DNA of 64,000 nucleotides, taken from the NCBI GenBank assembly GCA_002700305.1, contig PACZ01000051.1, positions 21,952-85,951 of the forward strand, given 5' to 3'. The notes under the pieces were generated by a model. It worked only from the letters and a program-made list of their open reading frames with translations. It did not search any database and was not told the origin of the DNA. This document shows positions 1-8,635 of the stretch, in pieces (positions within the stretch are counted from its first letter, which is position 1; each line of letters starts with the position of its first letter). The stretch is from Hyphomonas sp. (GTDB lineage: Bacteria; Pseudomonadota; Alphaproteobacteria; Caulobacterales; Hyphomonadaceae). The translations under genes were made by a program, and so were the position numbers.

Positions 1-399
1 GACCGCGCCGCCCGCATGGCACAGGTCGACAGCCTGCTCAGCGAACTGCACGTGGAACATCTGCGCCACCAGGCCGCCACCTCCCTGTCGGGGGGCGAAC
101 GCCGCCGTGTCGAGATCGCCCGCGCGCTCGCTTCGCGTCCGAGCTTCATGCTACTGGACGAACCGTTCACCGGTATCGACCCGCTTGCCATTTCCGACAT
201 TTCCGACCTTGTCCGCTACTTGAAGCAGCGTGGCCTGGGCGTCCTGATTACGGACCACCAGGTGCGCGAGACGCTCCAGATCGTCGACCGGGCCTATGTG
301 ATGTATGATGGTGAAGTGCTTTTCAACGGCTCGCCGGACAGCGTGCTGAAGAATGAGGACGTGCGCAGGGTCTATCTGGGTGAACAGTTCGCCGCTTGA
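1..399 (+). CDS. lptB: LPS export ABC transporter ATP-binding protein (3' part, truncated by window edge)
   Basis: This is the C-terminal 132 residues of an ABC ATPase; the 5' part lies outside the window. The ABC signature LSGGE is at visible residues 29-33, Walker B (FMLLDEP) at about 49-55, and the switch histidine in ITDHQ near residue 81. In the known family, LptB powers the LptB2FG complex that extracts lipopolysaccharide from the inner membrane toward the outer membrane. The short, LptB-like C-terminus and the immediate rpoN neighbour (18 bases downstream) match the usual lptB-rpoN order in proteobacteria. Another ABC ATPase cannot be excluded from this fragment alone, but the context makes LptB by far the best call. 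Confidence 0.9.
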   Translation, partial: DRAARMAQVDSLLSELHVEHLRHQAATSLSGGERRRVEIARALASRPSFMLLDEPFTGIDPLAISDISDLVRYLKQRGLGVLITDHQVRETLQIVDRAYVMYDGEVLFNGSPDSVLKNEDVRRVYLGEQFAA

Positions 400-417
400 T
401 TTCAGGGGGCGCGGCTT

Positions 418-1911
418 ATGGCCATGAAACAATCACTCGACATGCGCCAGGGCCAGTCCCTGGTAATGACGCCGCAACTGCAGCAGGCGATCAAGCTGCT
501 GCAGCTGTCGAACCAGGAACTCGCCGAATTTGTCGAAGCCGAGATCGAGCGCAACCCGCTGCTCCAGAAGGCCGAAGACAATACCGACGCCGCCGGCGAA
601 GGCAGCGAGCCGGCCCGCCGTGAAGAGATGTCGCTCGACGACAGTTCCGGCATGGGTGAGGCGCGCGAGCAGCTCGATGCGCCGGGCGAGGATGTCTACG
701 AGCCGGGTACGGGCTCCGATAATGCCATGCCGGTGGGCACCTCCGGCCCGTCCGCCAAGGCCGACTGGTCCGGCGTCGGGGCAGGGCCTGCCAGCGACGA
801 TTTCGATGCGGCTTCCAACGCATCCTCCGATGTCACGCTGAACCAGCACCTGCACGAACAACTTCAGCTGGCCGGTCTCTCCGCCGCGGACCGGCTGATC
901 GCGGCGCGCCTGATCGACGAAACCGATGATGGCGGCTACCTGCGCACAACGGTCGAGGAAGTGGCCAAGGATCTCGGCGCCGACGAAGCCAATGTCGAAG
1001 CCGTGCTGCAGGTCTGTCAGGGCTTCGAGCCGACGGGCGTGATGGCGCGCTCCATTCCGGAATGCCTGGCGCTGCAGCTGAAAGAGCGCGGCCGCTATGA
1101 CCCGGCCATGGAAGCGATGATCGAGAACCTCGCCCTCGTCGCCAAGCATGACCTGAAAACCCTGTCGGAGCGCTGCGGCGTCGGCAAGGAAGACCTGATG
1201 GAAATGATGACGGAGTTGCGCCAGCTTTCCCCGAAACCGGGCGCCGGCTATTCCTCCGACACGACCATCGCCGTCCAGCCGGACGTTTATGTGCGCGAAC
1301 TGCCGAACGGCATGTTTGCGGTCGAACTGAACTCCGACACGCTGCCGCGTGTGCTGATGGACAAGGCCTATTATGCCGAAGTCTCGGCCCTGAAGATGCG
1401 CGATCAGGAGAAGGAATTCATCTCCGAATGCGCGGCCTCCGCCAGCTGGCTGATCAAGTCGCTTGATCAGCGCGCCCGCACCATCCTGAAAGTCGCCAGC
1501 GAGATTGTCCGCCAGCAGGATGCCTTCTTTGCGCATGGTGTTGCGCATCTGCGCCCGCTGAACCTGAAACAGGTGGCCGATGCGATCGAGATGCACGAGT
1601 CGACCGTCAGCCGCGTGACGACCAACAAATACATGTCGACGCCGCGCGGGCTCTTTGAGCTGAAATACTTCTTCTCCGCCGCCATCCCGGCGACCGGGGG
1701 CGGGGAGGCGCATTCCGCCGAAGCCGTCCGCTACCGGATCAAGCAGCTGATCGATCAGGAGGCCCCGGAAGACGTGCTCTCCGACGACCAGATCGTGGAA
1801 ATCCTCACCGGCTACGGCGTCGAAATCGCCCGCCGCACGGTCGCCAAATACCGCGAAAGCCTCAACATCCCCTCCAGCGTCCAACGCCGCCGGATTAATA
1901 GGGCGAGTTAG
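418..1911 (+). CDS. rpoN: RNA polymerase sigma-54 factor
   Basis: The 497-residue protein has the full sigma-54 layout: a glutamine- and leucine-rich region I (residues 1-50), an acidic linker, a core-binding domain, a helix-turn-helix (about 380-410) and the diagnostic RpoN box ARRTVAKYRE at 471-480. Sigma-54 directs RNA polymerase to -24/-12 promoters and needs an AAA+ activator. It follows lptB by 18 bases and is probably co-transcribed with it. The hpf and ptsN genes that often follow rpoN are not here; an acetyltransferase on the same strand comes next. Confidence 0.97.
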   Translation: MAMKQSLDMRQGQSLVMTPQLQQAIKLLQLSNQELAEFVEAEIERNPLLQKAEDNTDAAGEGSEPARREEMSLDDSSGMGEAREQLDAPGEDVYEPGTGSDNAMPVGTSGPSAKADWSGVGAGPASDDFDAASNASSDVTLNQHLHEQLQLAGLSAADRLIAARLIDETDDGGYLRTTVEEVAKDLGADEANVEAVLQVCQGFEPTGVMARSIPECLALQLKERGRYDPAMEAMIENLALVAKHDLKTLSERCGVGKEDLMEMMTELRQLSPKPGAGYSSDTTIAVQPDVYVRELPNGMFAVELNSDTLPRVLMDKAYYAEVSALKMRDQEKEFISECAASASWLIKSLDQRARTILKVASEIVRQQDAFFAHGVAHLRPLNLKQVADAIEMHESTVSRVTTNKYMSTPRGLFELKYFFSAAIPATGGGEAHSAEAVRYRIKQLIDQEAPEDVLSDDQIVEILTGYGVEIARRTVAKYRESLNIPSSVQRRRINRAS

Positions 1912-2022
1912 GGCTATCTCAAATCACGGTTTGCGGATGGCCGAAAATGACCCAATGGTGCCGTTGCCTTCTCACGTCCTTCAAGGCATCCTTGCCCCAA
2001 CTCAATAGGTTGCCCGTGTAGG

Positions 2023-2562
2023 ATGGCGCTGCAGATGGATTTAGACTTCGTGCGGGCCGATCTCGAACAGCATCGCGAATTGCTCATACAATTCAATATC
2101 GAATATCTCCGCTGGGCCGATGATTCGGTGCAAGAACGGTTCGGGCTGTCGCTGCCAAGTCTCTTGGGAATGTCTATCCCCGATTATGCTCACAGCGCAT
2201 TAGACAAGCTGTGTGAGGGGACGCCGCCAAACGGCGTCTTCTACGTCGTCTTCAATGGGGAGGCAGCGCTTGGAATGGGCGGGCTCCGCTCCATACGAAA
2301 CGGCGTTGGCGAAATCAAACGCATCTATGTCTCCCGAGCGAGCCGCGGCGGAGGAATAGGTGCAAAGATCTTGGATCGGCTCGTACATGACGCCCAGAGC
2401 TTTGGCTATCATGAACTAGTGTTGGAAACTGGCCCCTTTATGACCTCCGCTCATCGGCTTTACGAGGCGGCGGGGTTTGCAGATATCCCGCCGTATGCAG
2501 AGGCAGAGGTGCCTGAGGCGCTACACCGTGACTGGCGCTTTATGCGCTGCCGACTGAGCTAA
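2023..2562 (+). CDS. GNAT family N-acetyltransferase
   Basis: The 179-residue protein has the GNAT fold pattern. Around residues 104-125 a beta strand ending in IKRIYV leads into the acetyl-CoA pyrophosphate loop with RGGGIG. The C-terminal half has the usual ETG..M..A..LY.AAGF pattern of small-molecule acetyltransferases. The substrate cannot be told. An internal ATG at 2035 is an alternative start, and neither start has a strong ribosome binding site. Codon usage is visibly AT-richer than in rpoN and the S1/P1 nuclease gene, which suggests later acquisition. It occupies the place where hpf or ptsN often lies. Confidence 0.85.
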   Translation: MALQMDLDFVRADLEQHRELLIQFNIEYLRWADDSVQERFGLSLPSLLGMSIPDYAHSALDKLCEGTPPNGVFYVVFNGEAALGMGGLRSIRNGVGEIKRIYVSRASRGGGIGAKILDRLVHDAQSFGYHELVLETGPFMTSAHRLYEAAGFADIPPYAEAEVPEALHRDWRFMRCRLS

Positions 2563-2619
2563 ACGATCGGCTGCCTTCGGCGAGTACTTGCCTCTGACCC
2601 AACTGCTTCCGGACGCCAC

Positions 2620-3420
2620 CTATTCCGCAGCTTGGCCTTCCGGCGCTTCAGCAAACATCTCATTCAGATACGCTGCCAACCGCACGCCACCTTTGGAGAG
2701 TTGCTGGCGCAGGAAGCCGCGGGTTTTGTAGACATAGTTATAGGAGAGGATCTGGCTGTCCGGATAGATCTGGTCACGGATGGCTGCGCTTTCGTCGGCC
2801 CACTGGCCGGGCGTCGCCGCAGACCAGACGAGCACGTCTTCAGCGGTGATCTTGGAGGTCAGCCAGTCGGTCCATTCGGTATAGGACAGCTCCTCATTGT
2901 TGATCAGCAGCTCGTCCCAGACCTCGTGCAAATTCGTCAGGTCTTCGAAGAAGTAGCAGGTGAAGAGGTTGCCGCCGCGGTCCGTGCCGTTGCCGGCGTG
3001 CAGGGGCTGTTGCAGGTCGCCCACCAGGTGGATGATGAAGCGGAGCGCCAGTTGACGCTGTTCCAGCGGCTGGCTCTCGTCCAGAACGATGGCGCGGAAA
3101 TGCTCCAGCGCCGTGATTGCATTGCCTTCCGGCGGCGGGGTGATGTCCGCATACTTTTCGCCCTCGGGGATGGTCACATAATGCCAGGGGCTGGACTCGC
3201 GGCGCCAGAATTCATCCGGGTCGGAGCGCATGAAGTCCGGCCAGTCGGAGGCCTCGGCCATGCTTTCCGGCCCGAGGATTTCTTCGACGGCGGCGGCGGC
3301 CTCATCGGTCAGGTATTGGTCCGCCACGGCGGCGACCACGCGGTGCCCGGTCTTGCCCCAGGCAAAGGCCGGGGAGGCAATGGTGGCGGCGAGGGCGAGG
3401 CTGAGCAGCAGGCGGCGCAT
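2620..3420 (-). CDS. S1/P1-type secreted nuclease
   Basis: The 266-residue protein starts with a clear signal peptide (cleavage after SPAFA, residue 20), so Trp21 becomes the mature N-terminus. That is the first zinc ligand in the S1/P1 family. Further family landmarks are GKTGHR just after it, ASDWPD, a WHY motif, HLVGDLQQPLHAG (His and Asp ligands) and LHEVWD. S1/P1 enzymes are trinuclear-zinc nucleases that cut single-stranded DNA and RNA to 5'-nucleotides outside the cytoplasm. The gene lies 54 bases after ribokinase on the same strand. A role in feeding the nucleoside hydrolase and ribokinase with nucleic-acid-derived material is inferred. Confidence 0.92.
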   Translation of the reverse strand: MRRLLLSLALAATIASPAFAWGKTGHRVVAAVADQYLTDEAAAAVEEILGPESMAEASDWPDFMRSDPDEFWRRESSPWHYVTIPEGEKYADITPPPEGNAITALEHFRAIVLDESQPLEQRQLALRFIIHLVGDLQQPLHAGNGTDRGGNLFTCYFFEDLTNLHEVWDELLINNEELSYTEWTDWLTSKITAEDVLVWSAATPGQWADESAAIRDQIYPDSQILSYNYVYKTRGFLRQQLSKGGVRLAAYLNEMFAEAPEGQAAE

Positions 3421-3474
3421 GGCGGGTCTCCGGCAGGGAATGGATGCGAGGAAAGGACTGCCAGACAGGTGCCG

Positions 3475-4326
3475 TCATTTCCCGCCAAGGGCAAGCGCGT
3501 CAACGTCGCGGCGATGCGGAAGGCTCGGCTGGGCGCCAGGCCGTGTGCAGGCGAGTGCCCCGGCGGTCACCGCGAAGGCAAGCGCGTCCTGCGGTGACTT
3601 GCCCTCGATCAGGGCGACGGTGAGCGCGGCGGTGAATGTGTCCCCGGCCCCGACCGTATCGACGACCTGCACCTTCGGTGGGGCGGCTCGGGCGATCTCC
3701 TTGCCGTCCTTGTAGAGTACCGCGCCCTCCGCGCCGAGCGAGACGGCGACGAGCGCGCCGCAAGTCATCAGGCGGTCACCATAAGTCTCCGCTTCGGTCT
3801 CGTTGACACTGAGAAGGTCCGCCAGGGTCATGAGCTGGTCCGGTATGGTCATGGCCGGGGCGAGGTTCAGGCTGACAAATCCGGTCGCCTTTTCCGCTGC
3901 CGCCAGCAGCACCGGCACCGGCACTTCCAGCACGCCCATCATGTGTTCAATCGGCAGATCGGCGACATCACCCGGGCGCAGCACATTGTTGGCGCCGGGG
4001 CAGACGACGATCAGATTCTCGCCGGACGTCGCATCGACGGCGATCAGGGCTACGCCCGTCGTCTCGCCATTCACATGGGCGACCTGAGAGAGGTCGACGC
4101 CGCCTGACTGCAGCAGTTTCAGCGCTTCGTCGGCCATGTCGTCCGCGCCAACCGCGCCGACCAGCTTCACCTCCGCGCCGAGACGCCGGGCGGCCAGCGC
4201 CTGGTTCGCGCCCTTGCCTCCGGGATGGCGGGCCAGCCGGGCCCCGCCAACCGTTTCGCCCGGCCGGGGCAGGGCGGGGCCGGTGGCCACGATGTCGAGA
4301 TTGACGGAGCCGACAACGGTGATCAT
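3475..4326 (-). CDS. rbsK: Ribokinase (PfkB family)
   Basis: The 283-residue sugar kinase opens with a VGSVNLD strand, carries the GG motif HPGGKGANQA, and has the catalytic GAGDTF signature at residues 226-231 with Asp229 as the base. Ribokinase phosphorylates ribose to ribose 5-phosphate using ATP. It is somewhat shorter than the roughly 309-residue E. coli enzyme but has every core motif. Its ATG overlaps the stop of the nucleoside hydrolase gene in an ATGA (4323-4326), indicating translational coupling. Ribose released by the hydrolase is the obvious substrate, although PfkB specificity cannot be proved from sequence. Confidence 0.9.
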   Translation of the reverse strand: MITVVGSVNLDIVATGPALPRPGETVGGARLARHPGGKGANQALAARRLGAEVKLVGAVGADDMADEALKLLQSGGVDLSQVAHVNGETTGVALIAVDATSGENLIVVCPGANNVLRPGDVADLPIEHMMGVLEVPVPVLLAAAEKATGFVSLNLAPAMTIPDQLMTLADLLSVNETEAETYGDRLMTCGALVAVSLGAEGAVLYKDGKEIARAAPPKVQVVDTVGAGDTFTAALTVALIEGKSPQDALAFAVTAGALACTRPGAQPSLPHRRDVDALALGGK

Positions 4327-5246
4327 GCCCGCTCCATCAGCGAAGCGATGAGGCCGAAGAAGCCCTCCGCATCGGCGGCGGTGACCCAGTCATGCGGGCC
4401 GCCTGCGGTTTCGCTGAGACAGGTCTGGCCGAAGCGCTCGCCTTCCTCTGTCACGACGCTGACCGTCGTGGCCTTCGCCTCGAACAGGTGCGGGGCCAGC
4501 AGGAAGGCGACCGTGGACGGGTCGTGCATCGGCGATTTGCGCCCTTCCTTCCACCGGCCTTCCAGCTCGTTTCCGGCTTCCAGCAGCTGCACCATGATGG
4601 CGGCGCGTTCGGTCTGGACGGCTTTGAGCCGCTCGATCCGCGGCAGCTCTGCGCGCACCGTGTGAGTCACGTCGAGGCTCATCACCGTTGCCGGAATGCC
4701 GGACTGGAACACGATGGCCGCGGCGTGCGGGTCTGCAAAGACATTGAACTCCGAGAAGGGGGTAATGTTACCGCCCTCGCTGTCGGCGCCCGCCATCAGG
4801 ATGAGGCGGGAGATGCCCTCGGCAATTGACGGGTCCAACACCAGCGCGGCGGCGATATTGGTCATCGGGCCGGTCACGACGAGCGTGTACTCGCCGGGCG
4901 CGGCGGCCTTCAGCGTTTCGACAAGGAAGGGCACGGCATGGCTATCGGCGAGTGGACGGTCGGGTTCGAACGGGGCGAGACCGGCAATGCCGCTTTCCCC
5001 GTGAAAGTCTTCAGCGGTCACAGGCGCGCGCAGGATCGGGCGCGGGCAACCGGCATAGACCGGCACCTCGCTGCGCCCCATCAGCTGGCACATCATGCGG
5101 GCGTTCCGGCTGGTCAGCGCGAGCGGCACGTTTCCGGCCACCGTCGTGATCGCGCGCACGTCAAGCGCATCGCTCGCCAGCGCCATCATCAGCATCACGG
5201 CATCGTCGACGCCGGGATCGCAATCGATAATCAGGGGCAGGCTCAT
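4323..5246 (-). CDS. Inosine/uridine-preferring nucleoside hydrolase
   Basis: The 307-residue protein begins with the calcium-binding signature DCDPGVDDA (residues 8-16) that defines nucleoside hydrolases. Later motifs include GPMTNIA and an EFNVFADPHAA block. The family cleaves the N-glycosidic bond of ribonucleosides, giving ribose and a free base. It overlaps both neighbours by four bases (ATGA at 5243-5246 and at 4323-4326), so the thioesterase-like gene, this gene and ribokinase form one tightly coupled operon. Base preference (purine or pyrimidine) is not decidable from sequence. Confidence 0.93.
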   Translation of the reverse strand: MSLPLIIDCDPGVDDAVMLMMALASDALDVRAITTVAGNVPLALTSRNARMMCQLMGRSEVPVYAGCPRPILRAPVTAEDFHGESGIAGLAPFEPDRPLADSHAVPFLVETLKAAAPGEYTLVVTGPMTNIAAALVLDPSIAEGISRLILMAGADSEGGNITPFSEFNVFADPHAAAIVFQSGIPATVMSLDVTHTVRAELPRIERLKAVQTERAAIMVQLLEAGNELEGRWKEGRKSPMHDPSTVAFLLAPHLFEAKATTVSVVTEEGERFGQTCLSETAGGPHDWVTAADAEGFFGLIASLMERA

Positions 5247-5776
5247 GCGTGTGAGGCCCGTTCAGCCCGCAGGTCTGCAATCGCATCCAGGAAAGGCTTG
5301 TCCAGCGGCGGACTTTCCATCGGCATGCCAAGTGCTTCGAGTGCCATGTCTGCTGTTACCCTCTCCCTTTTCCGTCCCCTGAGCCGGGCGATCATGCGGC
5401 TGGTGGCGACGGTGCGCCCCTTTGAGACGAATGTATGCCGGAAACACATATAGGTTCCGTCCCAGCCGACCATACGGGTCTGCAGTTCGAATTTCTGGGG
5501 AAACTTCATCGAGTGAAAGTAGGTGAGTGCTTCGTATTGGATGATGGGGATCCAGCCGCGCTTGCGGAACGTCTTCATCGTGCCGGTCCGGAACATGAAA
5601 TTCATGATGCCGAGATCGGTGATCGAGGCGTAACGGGAATTGGTCATGTGCCCCATCGGGTCATGGTCGCCGATCCAGACGCCGGTGCGGATGGTGTGCA
5701 CATCGAGGATGTGCGTTCGGGTCTTTGAAAACCATGCCCAGAGCATGATCCTGAGGAGCCGGAAAAACAGGTTCAT
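5243..5776 (-). CDS. Acyl-CoA thioesterase-like HotDog protein (THEM6-like)
   Basis: The 177-residue protein has a short hydrophobic N-terminus (residues 1-16) and then a HotDog-type domain: WIGDHDPMGHMTNSRY (34-49), a helix, and strands matching 4-hydroxybenzoyl-CoA thioesterase relatives of the THEM6 type. I chose the ATG at 5776 because the family starts there and an AGGAGG lies 12 bases upstream; the frame stays open further upstream but with unlike composition. A role in acyl-CoA or acyl-ACP hydrolysis is inferred from the fold. Its place at the head of the nucleoside hydrolase-ribokinase operon is unexplained. Confidence 0.78.
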   Translation of the reverse strand: MNLFFRLLRIMLWAWFSKTRTHILDVHTIRTGVWIGDHDPMGHMTNSRYASITDLGIMNFMFRTGTMKTFRKRGWIPIIQYEALTYFHSMKFPQKFELQTRMVGWDGTYMCFRHTFVSKGRTVATSRMIARLRGRKRERVTADMALEALGMPMESPPLDKPFLDAIADLRAERASHA

Positions 5777-5943
5777 CGGGGCGGAACGCCTCCTGGTGGC
5801 AGGTCCAGACATGACGGAAAGTTGCCGGGCCCTGCAGCTCCCGCTGCACAGTCCGGCGTCCTCCCAACTGCGACTATGAGGTGGATACAGCCGAATGCAA
5901 GTCCGGGCGGGGCGGGCCGCGCTGCGGTAACCATGCCAGAGCC

Positions 5944-5977
5944 CAAAAAAAGGGCCAGTTCGTTCTGAACTGGCCCG
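5944..5977 (-). terminator. Rho-independent terminator
   Basis: A perfect 10-bp stem (GGGCCAGTTC at 5952-5961 with GAACTGGCCC at 5967-5976, 5-base loop) is followed on the minus strand by seven T residues. It ends the transcript of the zinc-ribbon membrane gene at 6093 and separates it from the thioesterase operon. Confidence 0.9.
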
Positions 5978-6092
5978 AAGAGCAGGTAAGATGGAGAAGC
6001 ACCAGCATTGGGACTTCACAGGACTTATGCGCGCCCCACGCAGACCGTTCCAAATCGTCTGGGAATTATGGTTAATAAAACAAGGGATTGGG

Positions 6093-7283
6093 TTAAGCTT
6101 GTTTGCGCCGCCCGTAGAGGATGAGCAGCGCAACCAGGCCGATTGAGGTGCCCTGGCTTGAGAACGCCTCCAGCATCAGGGCGAAGAACCAGGATGGCAG
6201 ATTGGTACGTGTCTGTGCCTCTGTCAGGATGTTGCCTTCGCCCGAACCAAGCAGTTCCGCATTGGCGGCCTCGATCTTCGCCTGCAGTTCATCGCGCCGC
6301 TTGGCGAGGCCGAGCTCGTTCTGCGCGTCACGATAAGGCTTCTGCTCGGTACGCCCCACACGCTCAACCTCGGAGAGATAGGCTTCCAGGCCTTCGACCG
6401 AGCGGGTCTCCGGCGGAATGCCTTCCAGCTGGCGGCGCCAGTCAGCGATCTGCGATTCCAGCACGCTGCGATTGGCATCGGCCCGCACGACTTCTTCGGC
6501 GGCTGCCGTGTTGTTTGCCGCGATGAACCGCTCGGTCCCGATGATGGAGGTGCCCATGCCGGCCAGCGCGAAGATGAGGGCGCGCCAGCCTTCCTTCATG
6601 CGGTGATTGGCCGTGTGCCAGTAAAAGAAGGTGAAACCGCCGAAGGAGATGACGGCAGCGATCACACCGGTCCAGCCCCAGATGCCGGATTGGAGCGGAT
6701 CGGCAACCGAGCTGGAAAAGGCCTGGTAATTGGCAAAGCCGGACAGCGCCGCGGCCGCCAGACCGGCCGTCAGGAAAACCAGCGCCAGCAGGGAGATGAT
6801 GAATTTCTCCCCATTGAACGGCTTCTTTTCCTTCGGCTTCAGGTGCGGGAAGCGTTCTTCCAGCTTGTCGGCCTCGCCGAGCGTTCTGACTTTCGCTTCA
6901 TGCCTGGCGAGGTTGCGGCTGACCTTCGCCGGAGCCGGTGTGAACTCGCCATCACGGACCTGCGAGGCAACAGCCGGGACGAGGGCCCCGGTATCCTCGA
7001 TCAGTTCAGCGTCGAGGGGAGGGGGCTGCATCTCCTGGATGCGCTGGCGGCGGACCTCTTCCTTCAGGCGGACCAGCTCCGCGAAACTGCCATGGCTTTC
7101 GCAGTTCGGGCAGTAGAACGTGCCTTGCCTGCGATTGAGAATAAGCGAGTTTTCACCTGCCTCACGGCAGTCCGGCGTGAGGTCACAAAGTGTGCGGACT
7201 TCGCTGTCGTCCTGGCTCGACTCGAAGTCGACACCAAGTTCCTCAAGCTGCTGGATCGCCTGCAGGAGACGTTCATCCGCCAT
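6093..7283 (-). CDS. Membrane protein with N-terminal CHC2-like zinc ribbon
   Basis: I do not recognise a named family for the whole 396-residue protein. Near the N-terminus four cysteines (C33, C39, C58, C61, then H64) surround a FYCPNC..HGSF..LV segment. This resembles the zinc ribbon of DNA primases (CHC2 type). A charged linker follows, then hydrophobic segments at about 160-180, 203-223 and 232-248, a 100-residue predicted coiled coil rich in Glu, Arg and Ala (250-360), and a final membrane segment at 378-405. I chose the ATG at 7283; an in-frame ATG at 7304 is also possible. The layout suggests a membrane-anchored nucleic-acid- or protein-binding cytosolic head. Function is unknown. Confidence 0.75.
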   Translation of the reverse strand: MADERLLQAIQQLEELGVDFESSQDDSEVRTLCDLTPDCREAGENSLILNRRQGTFYCPNCESHGSFAELVRLKEEVRRQRIQEMQPPPLDAELIEDTGALVPAVASQVRDGEFTPAPAKVSRNLARHEAKVRTLGEADKLEERFPHLKPKEKKPFNGEKFIISLLALVFLTAGLAAAALSGFANYQAFSSSVADPLQSGIWGWTGVIAAVISFGGFTFFYWHTANHRMKEGWRALIFALAGMGTSIIGTERFIAANNTAAAEEVVRADANRSVLESQIADWRRQLEGIPPETRSVEGLEAYLSEVERVGRTEQKPYRDAQNELGLAKRRDELQAKIEAANAELLGSGEGNILTEAQTRTNLPSWFFALMLEAFSSQGTSIGLVALLILYGRRKQA

Positions 7284-7537
7284 GAAATCTGACCCCGTTC
7301 GCATGGCGCGAACGCGCCCCGGCACGGGGAATGTCTATCCGAATCCCTGCATTGCAGTCACCCCCGGCTGTCACCCGGTTTGTGCAGGCCCCGCCGCCCG
7401 GTGCGCGGGCAGGCAGAATAACGCATAAGTGACGCCTGATTCATCTTTACGGTAGCGGCACACCGCGTAAGAATGCCCTTAACCTGCCGGATGAATAGAG
7501 GTCCGGTGGAAGACTATCTGTCATCTGGAGGAACTGT

Positions 7538-8431
7538 ATGACCCTGCCGCGCTCTCTGGCGATTCCAAAAAACTGGAAGACCTTCAATTACGCCAGTTTT
7601 TTCTCGGCTTTCGGCTATCCCGTTCTGGGCGTTGCGCTGTTTGTGACCATGGTTCTGCTGGGCATTTTCCTCAGCCATCTCACTTTCCACTGGTGGTACC
7701 TGCTGATCGCCTTTGCCGTGATCGCGTTCACGATCTTTGTCTGCAATGCCGGCATCGGACCGCTGCACCGCATCCTGCAGCACCGGGCAGGGGAACTCGC
7801 CGTGCCGGGTCAGGTTCTGACCATGATCAACCTCGTCATCGCGATGCAGGGCAATGTGAAGGACTGGGTGAACTACCACTCCCAGCACCACCGCTTCTCC
7901 GACAAGCCGGGCGACCCGCACAACCCGTTCGAATCCAAGCGCTGGGCCTGGGTCGGCTGGATCCTCTGGCGCGACAAGAAGGATATGGAACGCCCGCTGG
8001 CGATGTGGCTGAAGAACCAGCCGGTCATCGTGTGGATGGACCGTTTTTATAATGAAATCAGCCTTGTGGTGCACCTCGTCATTCCGGCAGCGATCTATCT
8101 GATCGTCTGGGCAGCGGGCGGTTCGCTGGTGCTGACAGCGCTACTGCATGCCAGTGTCGTGATCGGCCGGGCCATCCAGTTCCACGCGACCGTCTACGGC
8201 ATCAACGTGCTGGGCCACCTGAAGACGCCCATCTGGGCGGACCATCTGATCGGACTGCTGACAGGCGGCGAGGCGTTCCACGATCACCACCATTCCGAGC
8301 CGACCAGCGCGCTGCACCGGCCGCGCAAGGGTGTGTGGAACCGGATTGTTGATTACAATGGCACGATCCTGCTCGCGATGGAGAAAATCGGCTGGGTCCG
8401 GAATCTGCGCATCGCGCCGCAATTTGCCTGA
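7538..8431 (+). CDS. Acyl-CoA desaturase (fatty acid desaturase family)
   Basis: The 297-residue integral membrane protein has the three histidine boxes of the stearoyl-CoA desaturase class: HRILQH at 77-82 (HX4H), HSQHH at 114-118 (HX2HH) and HDHHH at 248-252. Paired membrane segments lie before the first box and between the second and third boxes. The histidines bind a di-iron centre that introduces a cis double bond into an acyl chain, usually at delta-9. It is a single-gene unit with AGGAGG-like Shine-Dalgarno (GGAGGA) just ahead of the ATG and a strong terminator downstream. Membrane fluidity control is the likely role. Confidence 0.9.
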   Translation: MTLPRSLAIPKNWKTFNYASFFSAFGYPVLGVALFVTMVLLGIFLSHLTFHWWYLLIAFAVIAFTIFVCNAGIGPLHRILQHRAGELAVPGQVLTMINLVIAMQGNVKDWVNYHSQHHRFSDKPGDPHNPFESKRWAWVGWILWRDKKDMERPLAMWLKNQPVIVWMDRFYNEISLVVHLVIPAAIYLIVWAAGGSLVLTALLHASVVIGRAIQFHATVYGINVLGHLKTPIWADHLIGLLTGGEAFHDHHHSEPTSALHRPRKGVWNRIVDYNGTILLAMEKIGWVRNLRIAPQFA

Positions 8432-8459
8432 CCGGCCGCCTGAAAAGGCAATCAAAAAC

Positions 8460-8492
8460 ACCGTCTATGGACCGTCTATAGACCCTATATAG
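8460..8492 (+). repeat. Three tandem imperfect 11-bp repeats
   Basis: Units ACCGTCTATGG (8460-8470), ACCGTCTATAG (8471-8481) and ACCCTATATAG (8482-8492) run head to tail between the desaturase stop and its terminator. The 11-bp period is close to one helical turn. No function is known to me. Confidence 0.8.
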
Positions 8493-8529
8493 CGACCTGG
8501 TTTCGCCGGGTGCGGATCAAAAATGAGAG

Positions 8530-8560
8530 ACCGGGAGCGCGCAAGCCTCCCGGTTTTTTG
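8530..8560 (+). terminator. Rho-independent terminator after the desaturase gene
   Basis: The stem ACCGGGAG (8530-8537) pairs with CTCCCGGT (8547-8554) around a 9-base loop and runs into six T residues. It ends desaturase transcription ahead of the first VWA gene. Confidence 0.88.
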
Positions 8561-8635
8561 TTTTGCCACTTGTGCGGGCCGATCCTCTCCCCATCTCGTT
8601 TGACGGGCCGGGGGGCCAGCAGAGGAGGGACTCCC

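Noticed and set aside
433-1884. Long minus-strand open frame antisense to rpoN
   Set aside because: A shadow of a GC-rich gene; rpoN has full family motifs, and the antisense frame has no domain pattern.
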